DNA of 64,000 nt from Microbacterium sp. GCS4 (GCF_001262495.1 NZ_LGYE01000001.1:682001-746000), one strand, 5' to 3'; positions 1 through 8,510 are shown, counted from the first letter of the stretch. Numbers and translations are program-made. Notes: generated by a model from the sequence alone, not told the origin.

Positions 1-782
1 CCGTCGACGTCGATGCGCTCGCACACCGCGAGCAGCTTGATCACGAAGCCCGCAGAGCGGGCCTCTTCGATCATCGACGCGGTGATCGAGGTGATGCCCT
101 CGCGGTGCACGGCGTCGAGCGGGACGGCCGTGTGGAAGGCGAGACTCGCGAGGATCGCGGCCTTCTGCGCCGCGTCGTAGCCCTCGACGTCGGCCGTCGG
201 GTCGGCTTCGGCGTATCCGAGCCGCTGGGCGTCGGCGAGCACGTCGGCGAAGTCGGCACCCTCGGTCTCCATCCGGTCGAGGATGTAGTTGGTCGTGCCG
301 TTCACGATGCCCATGATCCGCACCACCCGGTCTCCGGCGAGGGAGTCCCGCAGCGGTCGGATGATCGGGATCGCACCGGCGGCCGCGGCCTCGTAGTAGA
401 CGGAGGCGCCGACGCGGTCGGCAGCCTCGAACAGCTCGGGGCCGTGGGTCGCGAGGAGCGCCTTGTTCGCCGTGACGACGTCCGCCCCCGAACCGATCGC
501 CTGGAGGATGTTCGCCCGCGCGGGCTCGATGCCCCCGATCAGCTCGATCACGATGTCGGATCCGAGGATCAGCGACTCGGCGTCGGTCGTGAACAGCTCC
601 TTCGGCAGGTCGACGTCGCGCGGTGCGTCGAGGTTGCGCACGGCGATGCCGGCGAGCTCGAGCGACGCTCCCGCGCGGTCGGCGAGTTCGTCGCCGTGAC
701 GCAGCAGAAGGGCGGCGACCTGGGAGCCGACCGCGCCGGCGCCGAGCAGCGCCACCCGAAGTCGTCGGTACTCAGTCGTCAT
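1..782 (-). CDS. hom: Homoserine dehydrogenase (C-terminus beyond window)
   Basis: Reduces aspartate semialdehyde to homoserine with NAD(P)H, at the branch to threonine and methionine; cytosolic. The 260 visible residues start MTTEYRRLRVALLGAGAVG, with the Rossmann GAGAVG at residues 14-19, then TANKALLATHG, the GIVNGTTNYIL substrate-domain motif and ADPTADVEGYDAAQK. The rest of the catalytic region and any C-terminal ACT domain lie past base 1. The ATG at 782 has a strong Shine-Dalgarno, AAGGAG, about 6 nt upstream. It lies 58 nt downstream of lysA on the same strand, the usual actinobacterial lysA-hom order, so the two are probably co-transcribed. thrC and thrB would be expected beyond the edge. 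Confidence 0.96.
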   Translation of the reverse strand, partial: MTTEYRRLRVALLGAGAVGSQVAALLLRHGDELADRAGASLELAGIAVRNLDAPRDVDLPKELFTTDAESLILGSDIVIELIGGIEPARANILQAIGSGADVVTANKALLATHGPELFEAADRVGASVYYEAAAAGAIPIIRPLRDSLAGDRVVRIMGIVNGTTNYILDRMETEGADFADVLADAQRLGYAEADPTADVEGYDAAQKAAILASLAFHTAVPLDAVHREGITSITASMIEEARSAGFVIKLLAVCERIDVD

Positions 783-840
783 TGCTTCTCCTTCGGAGGG
801 GTGGGACGGGTGGTGCTTTCCGGGCGGATCGGCCGGGCGA

Positions 841-2253
841 TCAGCCCTGCGCCGACTCCACCGCGGGGACCCCGGCATCGCGGGACAGGACATCGGCGAT
901 GGTCTCGCCTCGGACGATCACGGTCGACCGGCCGTCGCGGACCGCGACGATCGGCGGACGCGGGACGTGGTTGTAGTTGCTCGCGAGGGACGCGCAGTAC
1001 GCGCCGGTCGCCGGCACGGCGAGGAGGTCGCCCGGTGCGACGTCATCCGGCAGGTACTCGTGGTCGACGACGATGTCGCCGGACTCGCAGTGCTTGCCCA
1101 CGACGCGGCTGAGCTGCGGGGCGCCGACGCCGACACGGGACGCCAGGCGCGCCGAGAACTGGGCGCCGTACAGGGCCGTGCGCGCGTTGTCGCTCATGCC
1201 TCCGTCGACGCTGAGGTACCGGCGGACGGCTCCGGACTCGAGCTCGACGTCCTTCGTGGTGCCGACCTCGTACAGGGTCACGCCGGCCGTGCCCACGATC
1301 GCGCGCCCCGGCTCGAACGAGAGCGCGGGGACGGCGATGCCCCGCGCCGCGCAGCCCTCGGCCACTGCCGCGACGATCTCGCCCGCGAGGGTCTCGATCG
1401 GCGTGGGGTCGTCGACGCTCGTGTAGGCGATGCCGAAGCCGCCGCCGAGGTTGAGCTGCGGCACCGGGCCGCCGTCCAGCAGAGCGGCGTGCAGCTCCAG
1501 GACACGGGATGCCGACTCCCGGAAGCCCGCGACCCCGAAGATCTGCGAGCCGATGTGGCAGTGCAGTCCGGCGAAGTCCAGACCGGGGATCTCCCGGATG
1601 CGGGCGACGGCTGCCTCGGCATCCGCCAGGGGGAATCCAAACTTCTGATCCTCGTGAGCGGTGGCGAGGAAGTCGTGCGTCTCGGCGTGCACGCCGCTGA
1701 TGACGCGCACGAGCACGCGCTGCACGGCGCCTGTTCGAGAGGTGATCGCTGCGAGCCGCTCGATCTCGATCGCGCTGTCCACGATGATCGTGCCGATGCC
1801 GACGCCGACCGCGCGTTCGAGCTCCGCGACGGATTTGTTGTTGCCGTGGAACCCCAGGGATGCCGGTGCCACGCCGGCTGCGAGCGCGACTTCGAGCTCG
1901 CCACCGGTGCAGACGTCGATGCGGAGACCCTCGTCGATGACCCAGCGCGCGACCACGGTGCTGAGGAACGCCTTGCCGGCGTAATAGACCTGGGCGGTCG
2001 TCCCGTGCTCCGCCGCCGCCTCGTCGAACGCCGTGCGGAATGCGCGCGCCCTGGTGCGGACCTCGTCCTCGTCGAGCACGAGCAGCGGGGTGCCGTAGTG
2101 CTGCGCGAGCGTCGTCGCCGGGATGCCGGCGAGGGTCAGCGTCCCCTCGGCGTCGCGCACGGCGGAGGCGGGCCACACCGAGGTCGGCAGATCGTTCGCG
2201 TCATCGGGTACGACGAGCCAGTCCGGGGCGAGCGAGTCGGCAGGGGAATGCAA
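841..2253 (-). CDS. lysA: Diaminopimelate decarboxylase
   Basis: PLP enzyme that decarboxylates meso-diaminopimelate to L-lysine, the last lysine step. The 470-residue protein has the fold-III alanine racemase-like barrel with the Schiff-base lysine in YYAGKAF (K94), HCHIGSQ, a GGGFG phosphate loop and the dimer-interface CESGD, then a C-terminal beta domain. The only usable start is TTG at 2253, because an in-frame stop lies immediately upstream; this is unusual but the homology begins right away. A TAGAAT -10 on this strand at 2309-2314 would give a leader of about 50 nt. It precedes hom. Confidence 0.95.
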   Translation of the reverse strand: MHSPADSLAPDWLVVPDDANDLPTSVWPASAVRDAEGTLTLAGIPATTLAQHYGTPLLVLDEDEVRTRARAFRTAFDEAAAEHGTTAQVYYAGKAFLSTVVARWVIDEGLRIDVCTGGELEVALAAGVAPASLGFHGNNKSVAELERAVGVGIGTIIVDSAIEIERLAAITSRTGAVQRVLVRVISGVHAETHDFLATAHEDQKFGFPLADAEAAVARIREIPGLDFAGLHCHIGSQIFGVAGFRESASRVLELHAALLDGGPVPQLNLGGGFGIAYTSVDDPTPIETLAGEIVAAVAEGCAARGIAVPALSFEPGRAIVGTAGVTLYEVGTTKDVELESGAVRRYLSVDGGMSDNARTALYGAQFSARLASRVGVGAPQLSRVVGKHCESGDIVVDHEYLPDDVAPGDLLAVPATGAYCASLASNYNHVPRPPIVAVRDGRSTVIVRGETIADVLSRDAGVPAVESAQG

Positions 2254-2398
2254 GGATCACCAATCGTGGAGCGGGTCTCGGGCCGGAGGGGCACAGCGAG
2301 TTGACCCGATTCTAGGGCACCGCCCATGCCGCATCCGTCATGGTGACACCCCGCGTCAACCCCCTGCGCCCGCGCGCTCCGACTCGTAGGGTGGGGGC

Positions 2399-3454
2399 GT
2401 GACGAGCAGTGAGAAGACCTCCGAGGAGCCCACCCGGCCCGGCCTCATCCCGCGCGTGTCCGCGGCGGCGATCCGCTGGGCTCTGCAACGCCGTGCCGTG
2501 CGCGCGTTCCTGCTGTACTCGGAGCGACGTGGCGCGATGCTCGCCGACAGCGTCACCTACCGTGCCTTGTTCAGCGTGTTCGCGGGCGTGCTGCTCGGCT
2601 TCTCGATCGCGGCTCTCTGGCTCGCCGGCAACCCCGACGCGTGGCGCGCGATCATCGACGCGGTGCAGTCGGTCGTGCCCGGGCTCATCGGCGAGGGCGG
2701 GGTCATCGATCCCGACGACCTGCGCGCCCCGCTGTCGCTCTCGATCGCCGGGATCGTGGGTGCTGTGGCGCTCGCTGGTTCCGCACTCGCGGCGATCGGA
2801 TCGCTGCGGACGGCCGTCCGCGTGATCGCGGGGACCGCGCAGGACGACATCCTGTTCATCTGGGTCATGCTCCGAAACCTCGCCCTTGCGATCGGGATCG
2901 GCGCGGCTTTCGTCGCAGCGGCCGCAGTGACCTTCGTCGGACGCCTCGGCGTCACGTGGCTCAGCGGGCTGTTCGGCTTCTCCGAGGACTCCCCCGCCGC
3001 CACCTGGGGCATCCGCATCGTCTCGCTGCTGGTCGTGCTGGTGCTCGATACGGCGCTGGTCGCCGCCATCTTCCGGGTGCTCTCGGGCGCCCGCGCCTCG
3101 GGGCGCTCGCTGTGGACGGGTGCGCTGATCGGCGGCGTGGGGCTTCTCGTGCTGCAGGAGCTGTCGAGCCTGTTCGTCGGTGGCGCGACGAGCAACCCGC
3201 TGCTGGCGTCGTTCGCCTCGCTGCTGGCGCTGCTCATCTGGCTGCAGCTGTCGACGCAGGTGATCCTGATCGCGTGCGCGTTCATCGTGACGTCCGAGCA
3301 GGAGCGCGCCGATCGCGTGCGCGCCCGTTTCGGTGCGACCACCTTCGAGCAGCGCCGTGTGCAGCGCGCCGAGGAGGAGGTCGCCCTGGCCACTGCGGCC
3401 CTGCGCAAGGCTCAGACGGACGCCGGGCTCAAGACTCCGGCCGACGACGCCTGA
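2399..3454 (+). CDS. YihY/BrkB family inner membrane protein
   Basis: A 351-residue YihY/virulence-factor BrkB family protein with about six membrane segments. The N-terminal amphipathic region (RAFLLYSERRGAMLADSVTYRALFSVFAG) is the family hallmark. The C-terminal tail from about residue 300 is charged and probably cytoplasmic. The precise function of the family is not settled; the old ribonuclease BN name is a misannotation. The GTG start is 6 nt after a TAGGGT box at 2387-2392, suggesting a leaderless transcript. It converges with the LmeA-like gene with only 13 nt between them. Confidence 0.88.
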   Translation: MTSSEKTSEEPTRPGLIPRVSAAAIRWALQRRAVRAFLLYSERRGAMLADSVTYRALFSVFAGVLLGFSIAALWLAGNPDAWRAIIDAVQSVVPGLIGEGGVIDPDDLRAPLSLSIAGIVGAVALAGSALAAIGSLRTAVRVIAGTAQDDILFIWVMLRNLALAIGIGAAFVAAAAVTFVGRLGVTWLSGLFGFSEDSPAATWGIRIVSLLVVLVLDTALVAAIFRVLSGARASGRSLWTGALIGGVGLLVLQELSSLFVGGATSNPLLASFASLLALLIWLQLSTQVILIACAFIVTSEQERADRVRARFGATTFEQRRVQRAEEEVALATAALRKAQTDAGLKTPADDA

Positions 3455-3467
3455 GTGGAGCGCTCGC

Positions 3468-4319
3468 TCAGCCCTGTGCGCAGACGCCCTTCTCGAGCAG
3501 GCTCGCATCGGTCGCGATCGCCCCGTCGACGTCCACGTCGATGACCGCCTCGCTGCCGTCGATCGTCACTCCGGTGATGAGGATCCCGGCGGGAAGCTGG
3601 TCCTTGATGCAGATGCGCTGGGTGTCGGTGAGCTGCGCCCCCAGAGAACCGAGCGACGAGCCGACCTGGTCGGCGCCGATCTCGAGCCCGCCGACCGTCA
3701 GCGCGACCGGGGTGAGTTCCAGGTCGCCCTCGGCGACACCGGGGGTCACGGTCAGGGAGATCGGGATCGGGATGCCGAGCACGGCGACGGAACCCGCGAC
3801 CGTGGCGTTGGGCGCCTCGAGCGTGACGGTGTCGATCGGGAGGTCCGTCTTCGCGAGGATGTCCGTGAACTGGGACTCGTCGATGCGGATGGTCCCCACC
3901 GCCCCTCCCAGGTCGCCGCCCTGCAGCGGGACGCCCGTCGCGGTCACATCGACCGCTCCCGTGATTCCCTCGAGCGTCACCGAGTCCGTCGCGAGGTGCA
4001 GGCTGTCGAGGCGCCCGCCGATCAGCTGCGGGATCAGGATGCCCTCGGCCTCGACGTCGAGCTGCTGGTCGGCGGGCAGGTCGAGCTGATCGATCACGAT
4101 CGAGCGGACCACACCGGGCACCACCGAGCGCGCGACGGCCTCCGCCGCCACCGCGAGCAGCGCGAGCACCACCACGACGATGAGGAGCACCCAGGGCCAC
4201 CGCTTGCGACGACGCGTGGGCGCGGCGGCATCCGCTCCGTCCCTCTCGCCGGGGATCACGAGCGTCGGGTGCTGGGTGTCGGCGGCGGGGTACGGCAGCG
4301 TGTGGTTGTCGTCGCTCAT
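3468..4319 (-). CDS. DUF2993/LmeA-family phospholipid-binding protein
   Basis: A 283-residue single-pass protein: a cytosolic basic region (TRRRKRWPW), one membrane segment at about residues 43-62, then an extracytoplasmic DUF2993 domain to the end. In mycobacteria LmeA of this family binds phospholipid and affects lipomannan elongation; whether that function applies here is inference. The ATG at 4319 has an AGGATG ribosome site. It lies 51 nt downstream of argS on the same strand. The gap holds a 7-bp inverted repeat at 4336-4358. Confidence 0.82.
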   Translation of the reverse strand: MSDDNHTLPYPAADTQHPTLVIPGERDGADAAAPTRRRKRWPWVLLIVVVVLALLAVAAEAVARSVVPGVVRSIVIDQLDLPADQQLDVEAEGILIPQLIGGRLDSLHLATDSVTLEGITGAVDVTATGVPLQGGDLGGAVGTIRIDESQFTDILAKTDLPIDTVTLEAPNATVAGSVAVLGIPIPISLTVTPGVAEGDLELTPVALTVGGLEIGADQVGSSLGSLGAQLTDTQRICIKDQLPAGILITGVTIDGSEAVIDVDVDGAIATDASLLEKGVCAQG

Positions 4320-4335
4320 ATTGACATCCTGTCGT

Positions 4336-4358
4336 ATCGGTCTGGATATCGGACCGAT
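4336..4358. repeat. Inverted repeat between argS and the LmeA-like gene
   Basis: Arms ATCGGTC and GACCGAT surround a 9-nt loop. It lies between the argS stop and the next gene on the same strand. There is no following T-run, so it could be a weak processing or termination hairpin, or a protein site. Function not established. Confidence 0.4.
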
Positions 4359-4370
4359 CGGATAACGCGA

Positions 4371-6035
4371 CTACTTGCGCTCGGGCGCGGACACACCCAG
4401 CAGGTGCAGGCCGTTGCGGAGCACCTGACCGGTGGCGTCGTTGAGCCACAGGCGCGTGCGGTGCACGCTCTGCACGGGCTCGTCGCCCAGCGGGATCACC
4501 CGGCAGTTGTCGTACCAGCGGTGGTACAGACCCGCGAGCTCCTCCAGGTAGCGTGCCACGCGGTGCGGCTCGCGCACCTCCGCGGCGAACGCGACGACGC
4601 GCGGGAACTCCTGCAGGGCGCCGAGCAGCGCCGCCTCGGTCTCGTGCGTCAGCGTCTCCGGAGCGAACTCCGAGCGGTCGACGCCGGAGTCGGCGGCGTT
4701 GCGGGCCACGTTGTGCGTGCGCGCGTGGGCGTACTGCACGTAGTGGACCGGGTTGTCATTCGAGGGCTTCTGGAGCAGCTCGGGGTCGAGCGCCAGCGGC
4801 GAGTCCGCGGGAGAGCGCTCGAGCGAGTACCGCAACGCATCCGTGCCGAGCCACTCGCGCAGGTCGTCCATCTCGATGATGTTGCCGGCACGCTTACTGA
4901 GACGCGCCCCGCCGACCGAGACGAGCTGACCGATCAGCACCTCGACGTTCTTCTCCGGGTCCTCACCCGCGGCGCCCGCGATGGCCTTGAGACGGTGCAC
5001 GTACCCGTGGTGGTCCGCGCCGAGCAGGTAGAGCTTGTACTCGAAGCCGCGGTCGCCCTTGTTGAGGTAGTACGCGGCGTCGGCGGCGAAGTACGTGTAC
5101 TCGCCGTTCGAGCGGCGGATCACGCGGTCCTTGTCGTCGCCGAAGTCGGTCGTGCGCACCCAGACGGCGCCGTCCTGGTCGAAGACGTGCCCCTGCTCGC
5201 GCAGCCGGTCGACGGCCTGGTCCACGAGGCTCACGCCGTTCTCGTCCTCCGCGTGCAGCACGCGCTCCGAGAACCAGACGTCGAACTCGACGTTGAACTT
5301 CGCCAGCGATTCCTTCTGCTCGGCGAGCTGGAACCCGTAGGCGAGCTCGCGCGTCACGAGCAGCTGCTCCTCGTCCGGGAGGTTCAGCAGATCAGGGCGT
5401 GCCGCGAGCACCCGCGTCGCGAGGTCGCCGATGTAGCTGCCGGCATAGCCGCCCTCGGGCGTCGGCTCGCCCTTCGCAGCAGCGAGCACGGAGTGCGCGA
5501 AGCGCTCCATCTGCACGCCCGCGTCGTTGATGTAGTACTCGCGGGCCACGGTCGCCCCCGATGCGGCCAGCACGCGCGCGATCGCATCGCCGAGCGCAGC
5601 CCAGCGGGTGTGGCCGATGTGCAGCGGCCCGGTCGGGTTCGCGCTCACGAACTCGATGTTGACGGTCTGGCCGGCCTGAGAGTCGTTCGAACCGTAGGCC
5701 TCACCCGCATCGACGATGACCTTCGCGAGAGCGCCTGCGGCGGCGGCATCCAGGCGGATGTTGATGAAGCCCGGTCCCGCGACCTCGGCGGTGTCGACGC
5801 CGTCGACCTGCGCGAGTCCGTCGGCGATCTGCTGCGCGAGCTCGCGGGGGTTCGTGCCGAGCTGCTTCGCGAGGCGCATCGCGATGTTCGACGCCCAGTC
5901 GCCGTGCTCGCGGTTGCGCGGACGCTCGAACACGATGTCCGATGAGGCGAGCGCGAGAGGCTCGCCCGGACGTCGTTCCTCGGCGATCGGGGCGAGGACG
6001 GCGAGGAGGGCTTGGGCGAGCGTTTCAGGATTCAT
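4371..6035 (-). CDS. argS: Arginyl-tRNA synthetase
   Basis: Class I synthetase that charges tRNA-Arg; 554 residues, normal for bacterial ArgRS. It has the N-terminal Add-1 domain (residues 1-90), the HIGH motif as HIGH at residues 139-142 within NPTGPLHIGHT, the catalytic Rossmann fold, and a C-terminal DALR anticodon-binding domain ending GLHLLGVSAPERK. The KMSKS signature is replaced by RLSKRAGN, as is common in ArgRS. The ATG at 6035 has a TAAACT box 9 nt upstream (6045-6050, reverse strand). In many Actinobacteria argS sits directly upstream of lysA-hom; here two membrane or envelope genes intervene. Confidence 0.97.
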   Translation of the reverse strand: MNPETLAQALLAVLAPIAEERRPGEPLALASSDIVFERPRNREHGDWASNIAMRLAKQLGTNPRELAQQIADGLAQVDGVDTAEVAGPGFINIRLDAAAAGALAKVIVDAGEAYGSNDSQAGQTVNIEFVSANPTGPLHIGHTRWAALGDAIARVLAASGATVAREYYINDAGVQMERFAHSVLAAAKGEPTPEGGYAGSYIGDLATRVLAARPDLLNLPDEEQLLVTRELAYGFQLAEQKESLAKFNVEFDVWFSERVLHAEDENGVSLVDQAVDRLREQGHVFDQDGAVWVRTTDFGDDKDRVIRRSNGEYTYFAADAAYYLNKGDRGFEYKLYLLGADHHGYVHRLKAIAGAAGEDPEKNVEVLIGQLVSVGGARLSKRAGNIIEMDDLREWLGTDALRYSLERSPADSPLALDPELLQKPSNDNPVHYVQYAHARTHNVARNAADSGVDRSEFAPETLTHETEAALLGALQEFPRVVAFAAEVREPHRVARYLEELAGLYHRWYDNCRVIPLGDEPVQSVHRTRLWLNDATGQVLRNGLHLLGVSAPERK

Positions 6036-6071
6036 AGACTGACCAGTTTACGGCGCGTCGCGATGCGGAAT

Positions 6072-6099
6072 TTGCGCAGGGCCGAACGTGATCTACAGT
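6072..6099 (+). promoter_or_regulatory. Promoter of the SGNH hydrolase gene
   Basis: A -35-like TTGCGC at 6072 and a -10 TACAGT at 6094-6099 are separated by 16 nt. The -10 ends 6 nt before the ATG at 6106, so transcription would begin at or next to the start codon. Confidence 0.5.
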
Positions 6100-6105
6100 C
6101 ATGCC

Positions 6106-6912
6106 ATGCTTCCCGCCGCCACCCGCCGCCGTCTGCCTCTCGCAGGCGTCGTGATCGCCGTGACCCTCGCGCTCGCTGCGGTCGTCCTCGGTGTGTGGCG
6201 CCCCTGGGTCGGAACCCCTACCACAGACCCCGTCGGCGCCGCCGCGGCAGGCGAGGACGTGGCCGCGATCGCCCCCGCGCCGCTCGCCCTGCCCGAGCAT
6301 CCGACGGTCCTCGTGTTCGGCGACTCCTGGACGTACGGATCGGCCGCCACCGTCCCGACGGAGGGGTACGCCTACGTGCTCGCAGGACTGCTCGACGGCG
6401 AGACGATCGTGAACGGCGTGAGGGGCAGCGGCTATCTCAAGCCCGGCATCGACGGCCCGACATTCGGAGAGCGCATCGCGGCGCTGGACCCCGAGCTCTC
6501 CCCCGACCTCGTCATCATGCAGGGATCGATCAACGACCGCGCCCAGGGCATCGCGGGCTACCGGGACGCCGTGAACGCCGCGTGGGACGCCATGGCCGCG
6601 AAGTACCCGGACGCGACGATCGTGATCCTCGGTCCCGCCCCGCACGAACTCCCCGTCGGCGACGCGACCGCGCGCATCGACGCCGATCTGTCGGAGCTCG
6701 CCGCCGCACGCGGCTGGTGGTACATCTCCCCCCTCACCGAGAACTGGATCACCGACCAGAACTACCTCTCGGTCATCGACGTCGAGATCGGACGCAAGCA
6801 CCCCTCCACGGACGGACACCGCTACCTGGCGCAGAAGGTCGCCGACGCACTGGCTCGACTGGGCGACGCGCCCGCGACCGAGGCCGGGTCGGAGACCACC
6901 CCTCAGCAGTGA
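6106..6912 (+). CDS. Secreted or membrane-anchored SGNH/GDSL hydrolase
   Basis: About 268 residues. An N-terminal signal peptide or anchor (residues 7-31, RRRLPLAGVVIAVTLALAAVV) is followed by an SGNH esterase fold. Block I is VLVFGDSWTYG (catalytic Ser, GDSW instead of GDSL), then GVRGSGY (oxyanion Gly), MQGSIND (Asn) and DGHRYLAQ (catalytic Asp and His). The substrate is unknown; extracellular ester or acyl-sugar hydrolysis is typical. A GTG at 6088 is in frame, but the promoter -10 at 6094-6099 favours the ATG at 6106. The tRNA gene follows 16 nt after the stop. Confidence 0.85.
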   Translation: MLPAATRRRLPLAGVVIAVTLALAAVVLGVWRPWVGTPTTDPVGAAAAGEDVAAIAPAPLALPEHPTVLVFGDSWTYGSAATVPTEGYAYVLAGLLDGETIVNGVRGSGYLKPGIDGPTFGERIAALDPELSPDLVIMQGSINDRAQGIAGYRDAVNAAWDAMAAKYPDATIVILGPAPHELPVGDATARIDADLSELAAARGWWYISPLTENWITDQNYLSVIDVEIGRKHPSTDGHRYLAQKVADALARLGDAPATEAGSETTPQQ

Positions 6913-6928
6913 TATCGTCGTTCGGTAC

Positions 6929-7001
6929 GCCTCCGTAGCTCAGTGGATAGAGCGCCGGTTTCCGGTACCGTAGGTCGCAGGTTCGACTCCTGTCGGGGGC
7001 A
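6929..7001 (+). tRNA. tRNA-Arg (anticodon CCG)
   Basis: A 73-nt cloverleaf read by eye: acceptor GCCTCCG pairs with CGGGGGC, with D-stem GCTC/GAGC, anticodon loop TTCCGGT (anticodon CCG at 6962-6964), and T-arm GCAGG-TTCGACT-CCTGT. The discriminator is A and CCA is not encoded. The outermost anticodon-stem pair (27-43) appears to be a C-U mismatch. It reads CGG codons, frequent in this GC-rich genome. A strong terminator follows at 7015. Confidence 0.93.
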
Positions 7002-7014
7002 CAAGACACACGAG

Positions 7015-7042
7015 AAGGGCCGTCTGGATCAGACGGCCCTTT
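7015..7042 (+). terminator. Rho-independent terminator after tRNA-Arg
   Basis: Perfect stem AAGGGCCGTCT/AGACGGCCCTT with a 5-nt loop, running into a short T-stretch; 14 nt after the tRNA. Confidence 0.85.
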
Positions 7043-7223
7043 CGCGTTCCTCGGCATCTGCCACCGAGCCCTCGACTCCCAGGCCTGCGCACATCGCCTG
7101 GCCTTTTGGGCCGCACCCGGACGGCTGAATTCCGTGTCACTGCTCGATCTCGTTGCAATGGAATCAGAGACATCGAGAGCGATGGGTGGGGCCCCACCGT
7201 CTGGCAGCGCCCCACCCGCGGAG

Positions 7224-7817
7224 TCACAGAGACGCGAGGATCTCTTCCATCCTGGCGATCTCGCGTGTTTGCGCGTCGATGATCGCCCCCGCGAGAGCGA
7301 TGGCGTCGCCGTTCCGACCGTCGTCGATCTGCTTCTGCGCCATCTCGACGGCGCCGTCGTGGTGCTGGATCATCTGCTGGAGGAACAACCTGCCCGCATC
7401 TGCGCCTGATGCCTCTTCGAGAGCCTGCATGTCTTCGTCAGACATCATGCCGTCGCCATGCTCCATGCCCTCCATGCCGGACGTGTCAGCGCCCCATTCC
7501 TCGAGCCACTGTTCCATCTTCTGGATCTCTGGCGCCTGAGCGGCCTTGATCTCCTCCGCGAGGGCGACGACTCGCTCGTCGACGCCCTCTTTGCTCAGGA
7601 GGATGTCGGACATATCGATCGCCTGCGCGTGGTGTTCCTTCATCATGCCGGCGAACATGATGTCGGCGTCGTTGGCGTCGGCGGATGCCGGGGCGGAGCT
7701 GCTGCTCCCGTGATTCATACCGGGCATACCGCCGCCCGACGTGGGGCCGGCACACCCGGTGAGGGCGAGCATGGCGGCGAGAGTGATGGCGGTGGTCGCC
7801 ACAGCACGGTTCTTCAT
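7224..7817 (-). CDS. DUF305 lipoprotein, probable copper-binding
   Basis: A 197-residue DUF305 protein. The signal peptide ends in a lipobox (LALTGC, Cys22), so it should be a surface lipoprotein. Metal-ligand-rich segments include MPGMNHG, KEHHAQAIDMS, MEGMEHGDGMMSDEDM and QMIQHHDGAVEMA; the paired HH motifs are the DUF305 core. Family members include the cyanobacterial periplasmic copper protein CopM. The ATG at 7817 has GGAGAA 6 nt upstream; a longer in-frame reading to 8378 is rejected. It lies downstream of DUF6153 behind a CsoR-type operator, so copper-induced expression is likely. Confidence 0.87.
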   Translation of the reverse strand: MKNRAVATTAITLAAMLALTGCAGPTSGGGMPGMNHGSSSSAPASADANDADIMFAGMMKEHHAQAIDMSDILLSKEGVDERVVALAEEIKAAQAPEIQKMEQWLEEWGADTSGMEGMEHGDGMMSDEDMQALEEASGADAGRLFLQQMIQHHDGAVEMAQKQIDDGRNGDAIALAGAIIDAQTREIARMEEILASL

Positions 7818-7900
7818 GATGGTTCTCCAAGAGTCGACGATGGTACCCGGCGGGATCACCGAGCGCGGATGCGACGCCCACGGGTCGGGCGTCCCATCCC

Positions 7901-8374
7901 TCACGTGCGACTGATGCGGAGTTCGGTCAGAGAAGGCGGACGGAGCGGACGACTCGAAACCGCTGACCATGCCAAGGGGCGCTGGACGCATGACCCACGG
8001 CCGGGCGAGCGCCACCACGCGGCAGCGCGCACGAGCAGCAAGACCCCGACCAGGAGCGCGAGCACGCACGCCATCCAGGCCATCCTGTGACCTTCCGTGC
8101 GGTCCGGGCGGGATGCACCGTCCGCGGAGTCCGCGGAGTCCGCGGCGTGTCCGTCGGCCGAGGTCATGGCTGGTGCGGCGCGCTCGTGATGCGACTCCGC
8201 CGGAGCGTTCGCGACGACGACATCTCCGCCGTGCGCGGATGGTGCGGCGTGGGTGTTCATCGTGTGCATCGCCAGGAGTCCGACGATGATGCCGAGCGCG
8301 ACAGTCACGGCCACGACCATGGTACGCGCGAGGCCGCACCGACCGTGCGCGCACCGAGCGATCCCGATCAGCAT
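7901..8374 (-). CDS. DUF6153-like membrane protein in the copper operon
   Basis: 157 residues. One N-terminal membrane segment (about 19-38, MVVAVTVALGIIVGLLAMH) is followed by a His/Asp/Ala-rich extracytoplasmic stretch, a second membrane segment (about 96-116), and a basic tail. The layout matches the actinobacterial DUF6153 family, which has no known function. The ATG at 8374 is preceded by an excellent AGGAGGTGAG ribosome site. The copper operator at 8417-8437 lies just upstream, and DUF305 follows 83 nt downstream on the same strand. A role in metal handling at the envelope is inferred from context only. Confidence 0.72.
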   Translation of the reverse strand: MLIGIARCAHGRCGLARTMVVAVTVALGIIVGLLAMHTMNTHAAPSAHGGDVVVANAPAESHHERAAPAMTSADGHAADSADSADGASRPDRTEGHRMAWMACVLALLVGVLLLVRAAAWWRSPGRGSCVQRPLAWSAVSSRPLRPPSLTELRISRT

Positions 8375-8416
8375 CCACTCACCTCCTCGTCCGCACAGCA
8401 GACATCGACACACGGA

Positions 8417-8437
8417 GTATACCCCTATGGGGTATAC
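8417..8437 (-). promoter_or_regulatory. CsoR-type copper operator
   Basis: A perfect 9-bp inverted repeat, arms GTATACCCC and GGGGTATAC around a central TAT. This matches the TACCCC-GGGGTA pattern of CsoR/RicR-family copper operators. It overlaps a TATACT -10 on the minus strand (8416-8421) that would drive DUF6153-DUF305. No csoR gene is in the window, so the repressor must act from elsewhere. Confidence 0.82.
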
Positions 8438-8510
8438 GGTGGCTATCGGTGACCGGGCCACGCCGCCGGCGTGCCCGAGCTCCCCCGCACGCAGACCTAC
8501 GCCGCCGCCC

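Noticed and set aside
3333..5945. An 870-codon plus-strand frame opposite argS and the LmeA-like gene
   Set aside because: Arg/Gly/Val-rich translation with no recognisable domain; exact antisense of two well-supported genes.
7179..7220. GC-rich inverted repeat near the DUF305 3' end (GGGTGGGGC/GCCCCACCC)
   Set aside because: Long loop, no T-tract in the right direction, and overlapping alternative pairings; not strong enough to list as a terminator.
7224..8378. N-terminally extended 384-residue DUF305 protein
   Set aside because: The extension is an out-of-frame reading of the DUF6153 gene; the lipoprotein signal peptide at 7817 marks the real start.
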